In this document: positions 35,139-49,900 of the stretch, piece by piece
Position numbering within the stretch: the first letter of the stretch is position 1
How the letters are laid out: each line of letters opens with the position of its first letter
NCBI GenBank assembly: GCA_024195265.1
Contig: JAJLRJ010000004.1
Span: 39,129,030-39,193,029, forward strand
Origin: Dendrophyllia cribrosa
Lineage: Eukaryota; Cnidaria; Anthozoa; Scleractinia; Dendrophylliidae
Direction of reading: 5' to 3'
Length of the DNA stretch: 64,000 nucleotides
The notes under the pieces: generated by a model
The model's input: only the letters and a program-made list of their open reading frames with translations
Databases searched by the model: none
Told to the model about the DNA's origin: nothing
Translations under genes and position numbers: made by a program

Positions 35139-38100
35139 GCTACTAGGGGTCTAATAGTAGTCATCGAGTAGCGAAATTCGCCGGTTTTATTTTTCGTTTT
35201 ATTCCCAAATAAATATTTCTTCAACTTGCAATTGCTTTTTTTTATTATTGCCTTTTTCTGTCCGTCTAGTTGGGTGATACTAAAACAATTAGACCCTTCG
35301 CCCTCAAGGGCTACGGGTCAATAGCCCATTCGGCTTCGCCTCATGGGCTATTGACCCGTAGACCTTTCGGGCTACGGGTCTAATTGTTAATTAGACCTCA
35401 GTGCTCAATAAAATGCGATGTTTTGACTGGGTAACAAGTCAAAGACTTTGAAATAAAAATAAACATATTGGAAAAATAAAATTAAAATGTTTTGTGAAAG
35501 TGTCAAATTAATTTCTTTAACGATGTTTCGGGCTTGGCCCTTCATCAGGCCTAGTCTGAAACGTTGTTGAAGAAATTAACTACAGTTGACACTTTCACAA
35601 AACATTTTAATTTTATTTTTCCAATATGTTTATTTCTATTTCAAATTCATGTTTATAAGTGTCATGCATCCTTGGGAATTTAATTTTTGAATTCATTTGT
35701 TTTGTTTTAACAAGTCAAAGGACTGCTATTAATAGGGTTCCTGTATTAACAGAAACCCATAAGTGGGTTGAAACGTGCAACTGTCTCTTGTACGCTTCAA
35801 AACAAGCTTCCGATTATTCAATTTGCTAAGAAGTTGTTTCAGCCATATTTGGAAAATCAAGCTAAAAATATTAACCAATCAATTCGCTAGAACAACTTGC
35901 TTCCAATCTCGAGGGACCGACCGAGGGGTTTCCAAATATGGTACTAAGCAAAAAATGAATGTTCGGAAGCTGTGAATGCCCGTTACACGTTTCAACCCAC
36001 TTATGGGTTTCTGGTATTAACCAATGAAAACTAAGCAACAGAGATTTACTTTGTAATATAAATAATAAGCAATAATGGATTGTACATTCCTCTGGTGCCA
36101 TCTAACAAATGTTGGACAACAATGTTGGGACATTTAGCCGGCATCCAACATTGCCATCCAACAAATATTGGCCACCAATGTTGGGACGTTTAGCTGGGCG
36201 TTCGCAACAATGCCATCCAACAAATGTTGGACAACAATGTTGGGACGTTTAGCTGAGCGTTCGCAACATTGCCATACAACAAATGTTGGACAACAATGCA
36301 GGGACGTTTAGCCGGGTGTCCAACATTGCCATCCAACAAATGTTGGACAACAATGTTGGGACGTTTAGCCAGGCGTTCAACAATGCCATCTAACAAATGC
36401 TGGACAACAATGTTGGGTCATTTAGCCGGGCGTCAAACAATGCCATCCAACAAATATTGCATGACAAGTATGATGGGACGTTTAGCCAAGAGTCCAACAA
36501 TACCATCCAACAAATGTTGGACAACAATGTTGGGACGTCTAGCCGGGCGTCCAACATTGCCATCCAACAGATGTTGGTCAAGAATGTTGGAACGTTTAGC
36601 CGGGTGTCCAACATTGCCATCCAACAAATGTTGGACAACAATGTTGGGACATTTAGCCAGGCGTCCCACAATGCCATCCAACAAATGTTGGACAGGAATG
36701 TTGGGACGTTTAGCCGGGTGTCCAAAATTGCCATCCAACAAATGTTGGACAACAATGTTGGGACATTTAGCCAGGTGTCCAACATTGCTATCCAACAAAT
36801 ATAGGACAACAATGTTGGGACGTTTAGCCGGGCATCCAACATTGCCATCCAACAAATGTTGGGACGTTTAACTGGGTGTCCTACATTGCCGTTTAGCTGG
36901 GGCTTTACAGTGTGGACGATTACATCTACTACTGCAATATTTCATACTTTTATACTGTTTTTTGTAATGTGTTCAGTTAGCATGTTGCATTTTCTTTGCC
37001 CTCATTATATAAGCGACTGGACAATGTTACACCATATATACCAAGTATCGATATTGCTGTAGACAAAAAAAGTACAGAAGCCAGTTGAAAATGTACCTTT
37101 AGAGGATCTGCCTTTTCAATCACGGCCGAAATCTTTAGTTGATGGTCGTTGTTGACAACCTTTTGGAATTCCATTGATTCAGTTGCCTTGTGCAACTCTT
37201 CCTCTGCATTTTGGCTCTGAAAGGAACGAAACACAAATGTAAACATTGGTCGATTGCCAGTATCCGAAAATGTACTGAAACGGCAAAATGGCCGAACAAT
37301 AAACGAGACTTTAAACTTATTGAGAAGGGCGCATGACTAATGATGCAGCCGATAGAAATTGTTGTACCAACATGAAGATGAAATATGAAATACTGCAAAA
37401 CGGTTGATGCGATGGGGCATTTTTTCATCCGTTTATTCCAATTTTCTCTTCAGTTATCAATTGAGATAACCTTAAATGATTAGTCTGGTCATGTTTATTA
37501 AATTAGTAGACAAAACACGCAGCCTGCTGCGATCCAAAACCACTTTACCGCAATTTATGTGTACCTCCTTCTTCCAAACATGAACGTCAACGTACTGCCA
37601 TACAAGGTGCAAAAATTCACCAGTGGACATTTACCGTGATGTTTTGTAAATCTGCGAATATCAGTGGCTGCTAAATTGTTGACTATTTGCTGACAAAGAA
37701 CGTTCACATGAGCTATCTTTGAAAGTGAAATAGGAGTTTGTTCAATGAGGTCGAAGTTTACCAATTGCAGCCAACCATCGTGCTACAAATGGTAGAATGA
37801 ATACAGTTAACCTTCTTGACTGATGAAGACTAGCAGTTGACAGTCGACGTAACTTTATCGTGAGGCCGTCGAAAACGCAATTTATTTTTATGTATCAGTA
37901 TTACCTTTATTTTAAAGGGACATTTTCCCGGATGATATATAACGGCTAAAAAAGTCAAATTTTCACAATGGCAATTTTGGTTTCTTGTCCATCTGTCAAA
38001 TTTGATGAACTGTAATCCACTTCCATCTTTGCAATCCTGTACTTTATCTCTAAACCACTTCTGTTTTGCTTTATAGAAAGTTTTTATTGAATTAAGTTGT

Positions 38101-41100
38101 TTATTTGGTGGCTACAACAGAACATTCAGAACCCGGTTGTTCAAAAGGTGAATAGCACTATCCACCTTTTTGAACAACCGGGACCAGACCTCCCACCTCT
38201 CGTCGACTTGTCATTGTCATGTAGTAAGTAAGCATCTCCAACAGACAAATGTACATGTGTCCACTTATTGCTATACCTGCTCATCGAGATCCTCAAGCTG
38301 CTGAGTATACATCTCCAAGTCAGTTTCCTGAAAATAAGGAAATAACTGATTTTTTAAAAGGTGGTTCTCAACTGCTTGCTAAATGTCAGTCTAGATTTGG
38401 ATTTAAAGTTGGCGCTAATCCTGGGTTAACTTAACCCTGCCTTGAACAACTTGGCCCACGCCTCCCACAACCGACCTTTAGCCGACCTTTAAATTGAAAG
38501 TCTGACAATGACTATCGTGCATCCAAACTTAATTTATTTTTGTTTACATGTATGTTGGCTGAGCTCTAAAACCGGTTGAATAAATAAAGTTGTTAATTGT
38601 ACTGCTGTTACCAAGCCAAGCAGACGCGCTGTTTTTCAACCAACCAGCATGATTAATCACACATTTTATGGTGCCTTTTCAACAACATTGAGTTTTAAAT
38701 TACACTACTGCAAAGTTCCACATACCAAAACTGAGATATCAGGAGAAACCTCTTCCTCAAAGCTTTCCATCAACTCATTTATTTCCTGCAAGTATATATA
38801 AACATGTACATGCAAACTGTGCATATCTGCATAGAACACAAAGACATAAGCAGAGAAAACGAATGAGCTACAGATAACATCGCAAGTGAGCCACAGGTGG
38901 CCCACACAGCTGGAGCTTAATCCGGTTTGTGTTGCATGAAGCAACTAGGAATACTGCTACCCCTGGATTAGGTACTAGTCAATCACAGGTTTACCCCCAG
39001 CATTATGTTGCCGATACCCATTTATACACCTGGGTGGAGAGAGACAATGTGGAGTAAAATTTCTTGCCTAAGGCAACAACATGACGGCCAAGACCAGGCC
39101 TCGAATCACCGACCTTCAGGTGGAAAGTCCAACACACTAACCACTACACAACTGTGCCTCCACGAAGAGCTACAAGAACTGACATTTTTCCAAGTCAGCC
39201 AACAACAGAAAAAAAAACGTTTCAATCTGTATATCTGAAGTTCAGAGCAAAATCAGGTTGTTCAGGTTCTTAAATAGGATCCTTTTTGGCGGATGGGGCA
39301 AATCGCTTGTTTTTGGTCGGAAAATAATTCAATATGAATTAACTAGTGAAAAGACTACAATCACTGACAATATGTTGCACCAATGTGTGTTCAACAGCCT
39401 GTCCCTCCCACTCCCATCCTTCCAAAATGGTTGGAATATTGAGTGAAATACTGCGTTCGTTGTATATGCGAGCCAACATTGCACGAGGAGGAGTATTTCA
39501 ACGACTTGTGACAATGATTGTAGAAATTATATCTTGAAGAAGTGAGTGGATTTTACATTGTGAACAGTTGGTGGATTGCTTCGCAATGATAGGAAGAGCC
39601 ACGTTCTTTGACTTACCTCCTTGTTTCAGATTTTATCTTTTTATTCAGAAAAAAACACCAATTCACAACTACGATACACCTCAGAAACTATTTGGGAATA
39701 GCCATTAGAAGATGGGTTATTTAACAGTTTCGTTAATCGGCTTTCCTCGTACCATTTTCATGAATGTCTGAACTACTGTTGAGCAAATTGTCGCCATCTT
39801 TGGCCGTTATTAATCAAACAGTGGTGTTTAATACTAACTACAATGCCAAAGTCACACGGTTAGCATATATCATTACCAATTTAAAACTAGGTACACATAA
39901 AAACATGCACTAAGAAGATTAGAGTTCTGCATCTAAAAATACTAACCATTTGAAGGTTGTCTATGGAGGCCTGTATCTTCTTTTTCTGCTTGGATGCGCC
40001 TTGTAGTTCACTCTAAATTTAAGATAAAACTCCTATCAAAACTCAGGACTTGTTCAGTTTATAAGTCTACAACTGCCATAAAATTATGAGTCAAGAAACG
40101 TTCAGTTACTCACATTAGTTTTTTTCATTTGGTTTTCTAGCTCTCGTTTCTGTACCGTAAGCTGATTGATCTTTCTGGTACTTTCTGTAATTGCTTGATT
40201 TAAGGTCCTGAAATCCAACGCGCAATTTTTAGCGATAATAATAAAAACAGTAAGTTAATAATGAAAGCAACATTAACATAAACTGATGAACAGTGCTTTT
40301 CATAGTACATAGAGAATTAAAATTAATTACTAGTGAAAGTATTTAAATTAAATATTACTACAATGGCAAGTCAACAACACCCCCGTTAATAATGGTTAAA
40401 AAAATACACTACTAATTAACAATGAATTGAGGAAAAATGCATGGGAATCATTACCCCCATCCTACGCTCTTCGGTCATTTATTGTACTTACTGTCTTTCA
40501 GCAACATGATCTCCATCATATAACTATAGATGAACCTGTATCAACCAGACATTTGGAGAATGCTCTGATGTTCACTTTATACCGGTTTGACTGTATGGCT
40601 CAATATTTTCATCTGCTGGAAGTTAGCTTACTGTATATGTTGTCCAGTACCTACCTTATATCATCTTTAGTGTAAGATGAGAAATAATTTCTTTGTTTGC
40701 TTAGAGGAGCAATGCATTTGAAACTACGCCCACCAATGACTTGATCCCCACTTATAGCAAAGGCCTATCAAAATACACATTAAATTACTTTTCAGCCACA
40801 AATATAGTGCAAACTATTTTTAACACACACTTGTGTATGATGCAGGACAAAATAGAGTAAATCCTGAAATTGTACATCAGCAATACTCCTCCTTCTATAA
40901 TTAAGGATTAGATGAAGAGAGGGAAAGAGGCCATTTTCACGTTAACAACTCCAGTTTCTGTAGGATAAAGTGAACAAGAAGTATTGTCTTTCTTCCTATA
41001 TTGGCTGCTGGCTCATCGCAGCTCTTCAATGCTTTGTCGCGTTGTCCAACCTTTCCACCTTCAATTAGTTTAGTAAACTTTCTACTTTGTTGAAACTTTG

Positions 41101-44100
41101 CATCCAAAAGAAGAGATCTTAGAGTCCTTGAACATGTTATGATTACACTAAGCATAATATCAAGCCCTTCTTCGGGCAAATACTTGCTTTTCTAACCTAC
41201 AAGAACACCTATAATAAAACAGCTGTAAATCCCTGATTTTGTGTTGACCTTAGGAAACTGAACATGGTAATTAACCTAAAACATGTCATGAATCATTTTT
41301 GTCTTTTATTTTCTACAAGCTCATTTGCACATTTATATAACATGGAAATTGCCCTTACCCGGGTGCAAAAAATACTGTAATGACATTCAAACTGGAAAAT
41401 GTTTTATATTTTTCTATCACTGTAGCAAATTTCTCTGTTTAAATGCCATGGTTGACGTGGTTTCATCCAAACTTCAAATGAGTGGTGAGCAATAAAATTC
41501 ATTTGGTAACTCTGAAGCTTATTTTTAAATAAGTGTAACTGATTATTTTTTCATTATTAAAAATGAATATGAATAATTACCTTCGTTGCTGGAGCATTCC
41601 TGGACCATATGACATCACAAGCTAAGGCCCTTGTTTCTATTAGCAAGGTCGTTTCTATGTGGATCTAGAAAAAATGTTAATTTTTAGAAGAAGTTTTGCG
41701 TTGAAATTCAAAGATGCATCAAATGCCTTTACTACGTACTTTGTGGAAGCTGAATACACGAACATGCTTCAAACTTACGGAAGCCAGGATATAAGTATTT
41801 AACAAAAATGCCATGTTACAGAAAGCCTTTTTACATACACCTTGTGATGCAACAGACCACCACCACAGGCATTGCCACAGAAAAAAACTGTCATGTATTA
41901 TCCCTCTGCAACTTGTTGTGTAATGGAAGATTCTTAGACATGAAAAAGGTAATACAGACTACATATTCTGAAATATACAACCTTAGGCCTTTTACTTGAT
42001 AGTATAGAATCTCAGGGACAAAACAATTAAATAATCAAAACTGTCATCCTAACACAATCTAGAAATGTCTGAATTATGCCATGCATGGAATTTTTGTCAG
42101 GCATTAAGTGAAATGTTAAGTGTTACTCATTAAATTTCAGTGTGTTGTGTTAAATGGGATTAGTCCACAAGTTGATCATAGGCACTGAATATTGAATCTT
42201 CCGTGAATAGTTAAGTTATGTTGTTAGTTATGAAAAAGCATCACACCAGGTTATGGCCTGCGATGATTATTCCTAATTTCATCCATTACCCCACAAAGTA
42301 ATAAATGCAGATTACCTGGTCTATAAGACAGTTCGTTATCACAGGATCATCAATGTTAAGCATGTCAAAAACAGATGGAAACTGGCAGTTTGGTTTCTTG
42401 AAAGAAAAGTAAGTATAACAAAGTTACTTGAGTCAAAGGTAAAATCTTTCAAAAAGAATAACAGCTGCCCTCCTTTCAATTATTAACTTCCTTGGGGTGG
42501 TAATGAAGATGCCAATGATGATGACAATGATGATGATGATGACGATGGTAGTTGAGATGGTAATGATGAGGACGATGGTGTCGATGATGACAGCTGCTGT
42601 GGTTGATGCTGTTAAGTATTTATATAAGTATTCATGTCTACAAGGCACCCTGCATTGTGTGCTGTTGCTATAGTACACCAAACCATTACAGCACATCCAC
42701 TCCAGTTACTGATAATTATCAGTAGCTTATCTGCCATATGATTTTATAAGTACAAAATCATGTAAATAAACTACTTATCTTTATCTAAATAAACTAGTGT
42801 ATCCAAAAGATAGTAATTGCTGCGGTAAATTTGTTGTAATAATGCTGTTCTATCGCCTCGCCGGTATTACGGAATTTTCTCTTTCATTTTTTGAGGGAAA
42901 GCAAAGCAAATGTAACCGGAATGAATTGACGAAAACTCCAGCTGATAAGACTAATTTTGTTTTGTAATTCATGTATCAAGTTCTTGCAATGTCTGTAGAA
43001 TATTGTTTGAGCAAAGGACGCATTCACCACGAGGAAGGTGTGAAAATTTAGGTTTAACTTAATTATTGATAATGAATATGTTGCGTTACTAGCTAGCCGT
43101 ATTGTATTCGCGTCTCCACGCGCTCAGCTCAGGTTTCGCGTCCCCACGTGCTCAGCTCAGTCTCATCGACCGCTGTTGGAGTGATTTCAAAATAAATTTG
43201 TCTTTTATTCCGTACAATCTTCGAAAATCTTTGCTATCCAACAGTCCTATCACCATGCCTCACAGTCCTCGCTCAACTCGCGGTAGTCTTCGACACTTCA
43301 GTTCCGATTACGACTGGCACATGTTGGACCAAAATATTACAAATCTCGCAGCCAACAGCTTGAAGCAGCAAGCCAGGCTATTGTTCGTGTCGCAGTGAAT
43401 TCTGGCCCAAAATGTGTGCGTGACGCAGTGAATTCTGGTAAAAAGCGATCAAATCGAGATTTTTCGTAGCTTATATTTTTTCTCATATATTTCTCTTAAA
43501 TCCTGATTATGTTGCTGCTCACTCGCTACGCTCGTTCTGCAGCAATAACAGTGTTATTATTTGAAACTCTTAGAGGTAGTCTATCATTTAAAAAACTTAC
43601 ATGTGACGAAAAGTCATAAACCGTATCCTGTAAAGCATACAAAAAATTCAGGGTAAGTAGTTTCAAATTTAAAGATGAAAACTAGTTAAAATGCAGCCAA
43701 GACAACCCCTGTAATCAATGGAAATAATATTCCAATGATGTAATATAATTTTTGGCTGAAAGGGGATGGAATTTAAACATTAGAAATATAAAGACTGGTT
43801 GTAACAAATAACCATAGCAACTTTATAACCTCATGGTTACTTGTTGATTCTTGTTTAAAATATTTTTTTCCACAGTATATCACAATAACATCAGGTCACC
43901 AACCAGATACGTAACACAATCAACTGACAACAACTAATCACTTAACTTGAATATGACTTCCATGTCTTTGTAAGGATTACCAATGCTAAAAGACTAGAAA
44001 AACGGAGCTTAATTCTGTCTTAAACTGGAATGCCTTACTTACACTTACAATAATAAAAGAACATGTTTACCTGAAAGGGGCACACCAGCACAACAGGGAA

Positions 44101-46933
44101 GAAGTTTGTACACGTCTGAGCAATGATGCGCTTCATGATATGCATGTCTTTATAGTTTGCCACACAGAATCCATACGCAAGATTTTTAAGGCATGTTTCA
44201 ATGGCGTAGGACCACTTTTGATCTTTCACGTGGACATGTAAACCTTTTAAACGTCAAATGTTAAAAGACCATCATTACACTATTAATCGTGATAGCAAAG
44301 GCACAGAATCCATACGCAATATTTTTTTTCAGCCACTGTTTAATAGCGTAGGACCACTTTGGGTTTTTCGGATGGACATGTAAACCTTTTAAAATGTCAG
44401 ACGGAAATAGAACATTGTATTTATTTTGTTATACTATTTATCCATATAGCATAGACCCAGAATTCATAGGGAGGATATTTTCAGCCGCTATTCAATTGTG
44501 TAGGACCCACTTTTGGTTTTTCAGATGGACATGTAAACTATTAGGATTAACCAAATAATGTCATAAAGCAACTAAATCTTACCGATGGGGCCTCTAGGTG
44601 GCTTTGTGAACTTCCCTTCGCATACAGCAACATTTACTGCATTGACTAATCTCGGCATCCAGTCACCAAACTTTAAAAGCTGGCCATTAGCTCTATACTT
44701 GGCTTGTTGTACCTGTCTTTCTGCATCTTTTATTTCCTTGTGTAGAAATTCTTCTTGTTGTCTATGCAAACAAAGTAAAAGTCAATATAACGAGACTAAA
44801 ATTAATGTAGGGAAATCTAAAACAAGGAATGGCAGACACAAATGGTAGGTATGGTACATAAGGATTTTGACCTTTTGGGTGAAAACCATGCTACAATACC
44901 TTTAATTACTTATTTACAAAATAATATAAAAACACCAAGAGAGAAAAATTAACCAGTTCTTAAAAGGGGAACAAATCATGGACTGTTCCAGCCCATTTCT
45001 AAATTGAAAAAGTGAGAAATCAATGAGTGGCAAGTGGCAATTCATTCAGACCCCTCAACATGATGACTGGACCATTATTTTTCTAGCCTGTTACAGGCTC
45101 CGAGATAGTGGGGAAGCGCAAAGTAAAAAAAGGGGGGAAATCGCAGGGGAACTGGGGAGAGGGTGCCTTCTCCCCAGTTCCCCCGCGATTTTTTTCCCTT
45201 TTTTTTCCTTCGCACATTCCCTACTATCTCGGAGCTATTATTTTTCATTTTCATTTTCTGTTAATACAAAAACATTTTTTTGTTTTTGAAATGATACCAA
45301 ATCCCTGTTACATTGCCCCTTTAAGATTAATGTTTCCATAAAAAAACAAAAACAAAAGAATTTTGCCTGAAAATTGTAGTTGTACCTCACTCTGGTGACC
45401 TGTTCACGACCATTCTTCTGCTCGTCATGCAGTCTGGCAGTTCTGTCGTCATGTTCCTGTAGCTCATTTTGACATTCTTCCAGTTCCTCTTTCTTCTGCT
45501 CCAACAGTTGTTGAAGCTGAAACCGTTCTTCCTCTCGGTTTCTTACCTCACTAAAGGAAACAGTATGCATTGTAGACCAATTCAATCAGTAGCTTGTAAC
45601 TCCTCAAAATAATAAAGCAGTTCATGCTGTGGTAACGCACAGTGAGACAATGACTGAAAACATGACACAGAGGGGAATGCCTTTTGACCTTTATCATGAC
45701 TGTGCACCAAAAACCTTTCAGAGGCCAGGGGTTATAGCGCCATGCACATCTGGTGTGCTTAAAAAACCTGCATGATTTATAAAATATAATCTATTTCTCT
45801 GGAAGACTGTTACTATTAATACAGATTTTAAATAGTTTATCCAGTTAGGTCTGAAGTTTAAGCTGTCAAAGCATTTACAAAGAAGAGTCTCTACCTTGGT
45901 TAAGACATCTCAACCAAAGGTACCGTATTGACCCCATGTGTGTTAATTACATGATAGATGATAACAATAAACAATGAAAATGTTTTTCTTTTTTTTTTCA
46001 TTAAAATGCTTACACAGAGCTTCTCATCTGATCGATCTTTTCTTGCAGAACATTTTGGTCATTCCTGGCCTCCTGAATTTCACATTGCAGTTTCCTTGCA
46101 GTGGACTGAAAGAGACAAAAAAGGCTTAAAGTACAGTCAAACCTCTGTGCGCAACCACCTCTCATAAGCGACCACCTCTCCTAAGCGACCACCTCTCCTA
46201 AGCGACCACCTCTCCTAAGCGACCACCTCTCAGAAGCGACCACCTTTCATAAGCAACCACCTCTCGTAAGTGCCACCTCTCCTAAGCGACCACCTCTCCT
46301 AAGCGACCACCTCTCATAAGCGACCACCTCTTGTAAGTGACCACCTCTCATAAGTGACCACCCCTTCTAAGCGACCACCTCTTCTAAGCGACTTCCTCTT
46401 CTACACGACCACCTCTTCTAAGCGACCACCTCTCATAAGATACCACCTCTTCTAAGCGACCACCTCTCCTAAGTGAACACGTTACCAAAATACCAAATCT
46501 GTTTCAGTCAACTCACTATAGTCCAAACCTCCTGTAAGCGACTACCTTTTGTAGGTGATCGCAACCACTATTATCACTGGTGATTTGAATTTTGCTGTAT
46601 ATTGTTTTTAACCTCTGACAAGCCACCACGTGTCCATATTTTGATATCACTACAGTATAGATGCAAATAATTGAATAAAGGGTTACAGTACAAGTCCAGT
46701 AGAACGAAACATTTGTCACTTGCATCCAAACTTCAATAGGATACAATATTTTGCACTGAAAGGTGTTTTGTATATTGAAATTACTGCAGTTTTAAATGAT
46801 TCATATTTAAGACCACTGTGGTCTTATTTCTCATAGGTGACCACTCCCTGTAAGCGACCTCCTTGGCTTTACATTTTGGGCGGTCGCTTATGGAAAGTTC
46901 AACTGTATTGCATTGGTTTGGGAATTCATGGTC

Positions 46934-46969
<36 letters not shown>

Positions 46970-49900
46970 TTTATTAAAGAGTAACATCTCTCGCAAATCA
47001 ACTGAGGTGGTTTCTTATGGACGTTAGTTTCTTACAAAAAATTCTAAGTATGAGTTTATCTAAGAACTGATTCAAACAGGATTTGGAGGGTAGCTTAAGT
47101 AAGGAAGAGGGTTCATTGTTTAATGTTTAATGAAGCAGTAGCTAGGAAGCGAATGAAAAAGTGACGCTAATAAATTTATATATGTAAATGACAAAGCCAT
47201 ACATTTAATTACCTTTGTAAAAAATAGAAAACTTGAAAACACAATTTTTACTGTGGTGTTTTTTTTTTTCAATAAAAATTAAGATGCAGGTAATACCCAA
47301 GTGACTTCATGTACATCTAACTAATAACTTACAATGTTTTAACACAGAGAGCTTACATCACTGAAGTGTTATTCAGTGAGGCCCTTGGTAGTTCACAAGA
47401 ATACCAATCATAAATTAAAAGTCATTTATAAAAATAATATACCTTCAGTGGGGGATGTACGTTTACAATGGCAAAAATGTTGTGACACAAAGTACCTGTT
47501 TATCTTTAACTGTCTTTTTCCTCTGTTGAAGGTCTGTCACAATTTCTTGCTGTTCACTCTTTAAGGTCTCTGCCTGATCTTTTAGTTGATTTATTTCATT
47601 CTCTACCGTTCTCACTTTCTGTTCTAGCTCTGTAATATTTTCCTTTAAATAATACATCACAGTCAGAACACATGGGTCTTGCATTCAAGCAGACTGCCTT
47701 TGAATCCAGAGAAACACAGTCGTGTAATACAGTAGAACCTCTGATCTACTAATGGCCACTTCCCCAAAACGGCCACCTCTACACAACGGTCAGTTTTTCT
47801 TGTCCCAACTTCTCATTTTCTCACTCAAATGCTCTAATTGATAGCCTCCCCATAACAGCCACCTCTCTACAACGGCCAGAAAGGCCTGTCCAAAGGTAGA
47901 CATTGTAGAGAGGTTCGACTGCAAGTGAAATACTGATGAATTGTGACATTTAAATAAACGTTATAGAGCAGTAAATCGGTGGCAACGTCTGCCTTTCACT
48001 TTCACTACAATTTTTTGAGCTGAGGGGGCACTGGGGAGGAGGTGGAAAGAGAACAGGAGTCATCAATTCCAAACTTGCTGACAGCTTTCTGTTGTCTATG
48101 AACCAATTCGAATTTCCCGTTGCTGGTGCAGCGGGAAATTCAAACATGTCCGTTACAGAAGACATTGCAGTCCCTTTTCCTCTCGCCTCTCCCCAGTTTC
48201 CCTTCGGATGGTTCACTCGCTCCAGTCCCTTGTTTATAGTGATTAGCTCGTTCGCTCGACTGACTGAAAAGGGACAGCTAGCAGTCTAAGTAAAGTCCAG
48301 AACATTCCATGTATTCTATTTCATATTTTAACACAATTGCCGGTAATCTCGCAATCTGATTGGTCGATGCGGTTGGTAAATGAGAGTGCAGACAACGGTG
48401 CTAACGCTAACATCACGCAATGTCTAAATATTGTGGTAAAAAACAGATTTCCACTGGTTTTCAGTGGTGTGGACTCTTATTTACCACGATTTATGTCATC
48501 ACATGGTCAAAATTTGTTGCTGACTCACTCGGCTGCGCCTGGTAAGTCCACAACATTTTGACCATGTGATGACGTAAATCGTAGTAAATAAGAGTCCACA
48601 CCACAAAAAACGGGTGGAAATTTGCTAAGTTTAACATTAAAAAAAAATCAACCAAAAGAAGCCATGAGAAGACAATAATAAATTATTCTACAGTACTGTG
48701 CAAAAGTAATGCAAACGAATTTCGACGAATTTCGTTCTTTGTTCTCCGCGAATTATCGCCGAAGTTCGCGGAAATCGGAAATCGTTCCATCACTCAGATG
48801 TAAACTTTTTCCGCATATCTTCCTTGAAATAACAAAATTTGACCTCGTTAATTAGTCAAATCCTGGGTGGCGCAGTGTGTAAGCGACCAGACTATAGAGC
48901 CGTAGGACGTGAGTTCGATTCTCGTCGGGACCGATTTTTTCTTCTTTTTTTCTTTTTTTTTTCGAACTGAAAATTACTGGGTTTTTTTGTTTGCGTTCGT
49001 CAAAAGTTGTTACATTTAATTTCCAAAAAAAAACCCGCAATATTACGTTACTGCTCACTCGTTCCATCACTCATGTATAAAACTTCAGTTAGCACGCGTT
49101 AACATTTCTAGTATTCACGAGTTGACTCTAAGGAGCCTTTGATTTTAGCGAAATTCGGCTTCCACTCGAAAAAAAAAAGGTCACCTGATCGTAAGGTTAA
49201 CTCACGCTGAAATTCTTTGACTTTTCGAGGCGATACTAAATTATTATGTACACGACAATCATTCACAAAATAAAGCAATGCCAAAAACATCGATAAACAG
49301 AAGGTTTTACGTGCCAGTGTGCATTACGCTAAATTTTCATATTCATGATAACCAATTATCTAAATTGTACTGAAATGATATCTCTGCTGATATCCCAGAG
49401 GGAAAAGATAAGAAGACGCTAGACGTTGTCGATATATTCATTCAAACGAACGCTTACTAAGGAAGATCTGCTGCGAAGGTTATTGTTCTGAGCACGAGTT
49501 AGTTGCCTAGCACGTGACATTTTTTAACCTTGTGACGCGTGACAATCTGCACGCAATCGATTTGTTTTTCATAATTTGTCCTCGGAAACCGCATGTGTGT
49601 CTAAACTGGGTAAACTATTACAACGCAAATTAATATATATTTTGGAATTAAAATAAATGGCAAAGCAGAAAGCGAAAGTCGGCATGGAACATTGTAAAAT
49701 AAATGCTAGTAACATTTGATGTTGTTATTACGCGAATTTCAATACTCACACCTGACGCCCGAAAGACGCGCGACAGTTCACTGTAACTTTCGAAATTTTT
49801 TCAGCAGAATTAAAATAACGCGCATCAAAACAAATTCGAGATAGAAAAACACGGTTTCCTAACCTTTCTAAAGAGCCAAAAATCATTCTGCTGCGATATA

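Noticed and set aside
36190..36871. Open frames of 68-200 codons on both strands
   Set aside because: They are products of the 57-59-bp satellite. The peptides are repeats with no family match and no splice context.
40937..41179. 80-codon minus-strand frame (..[15 protein letters not shown]..)
   Set aside because: It falls inside the intron between two SMC6 exons that join perfectly (..NAPATK|AFAISGD..), with no need for an exon here.
43102..43398. 98-codon plus-strand frame (..[15 protein letters not shown]..)
   Set aside because: It looks somewhat protein-like but lies in an SMC6 intron on the opposite strand, has no partner exons, and sits in GC-shifted repeat-like sequence. It is possibly a relic of a retroelement.
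48862..48935. tRNA gene
   Set aside because: A- and B-box-like motifs are present, but the acceptor and anticodon stems do not pair. A SINE head is more likely.
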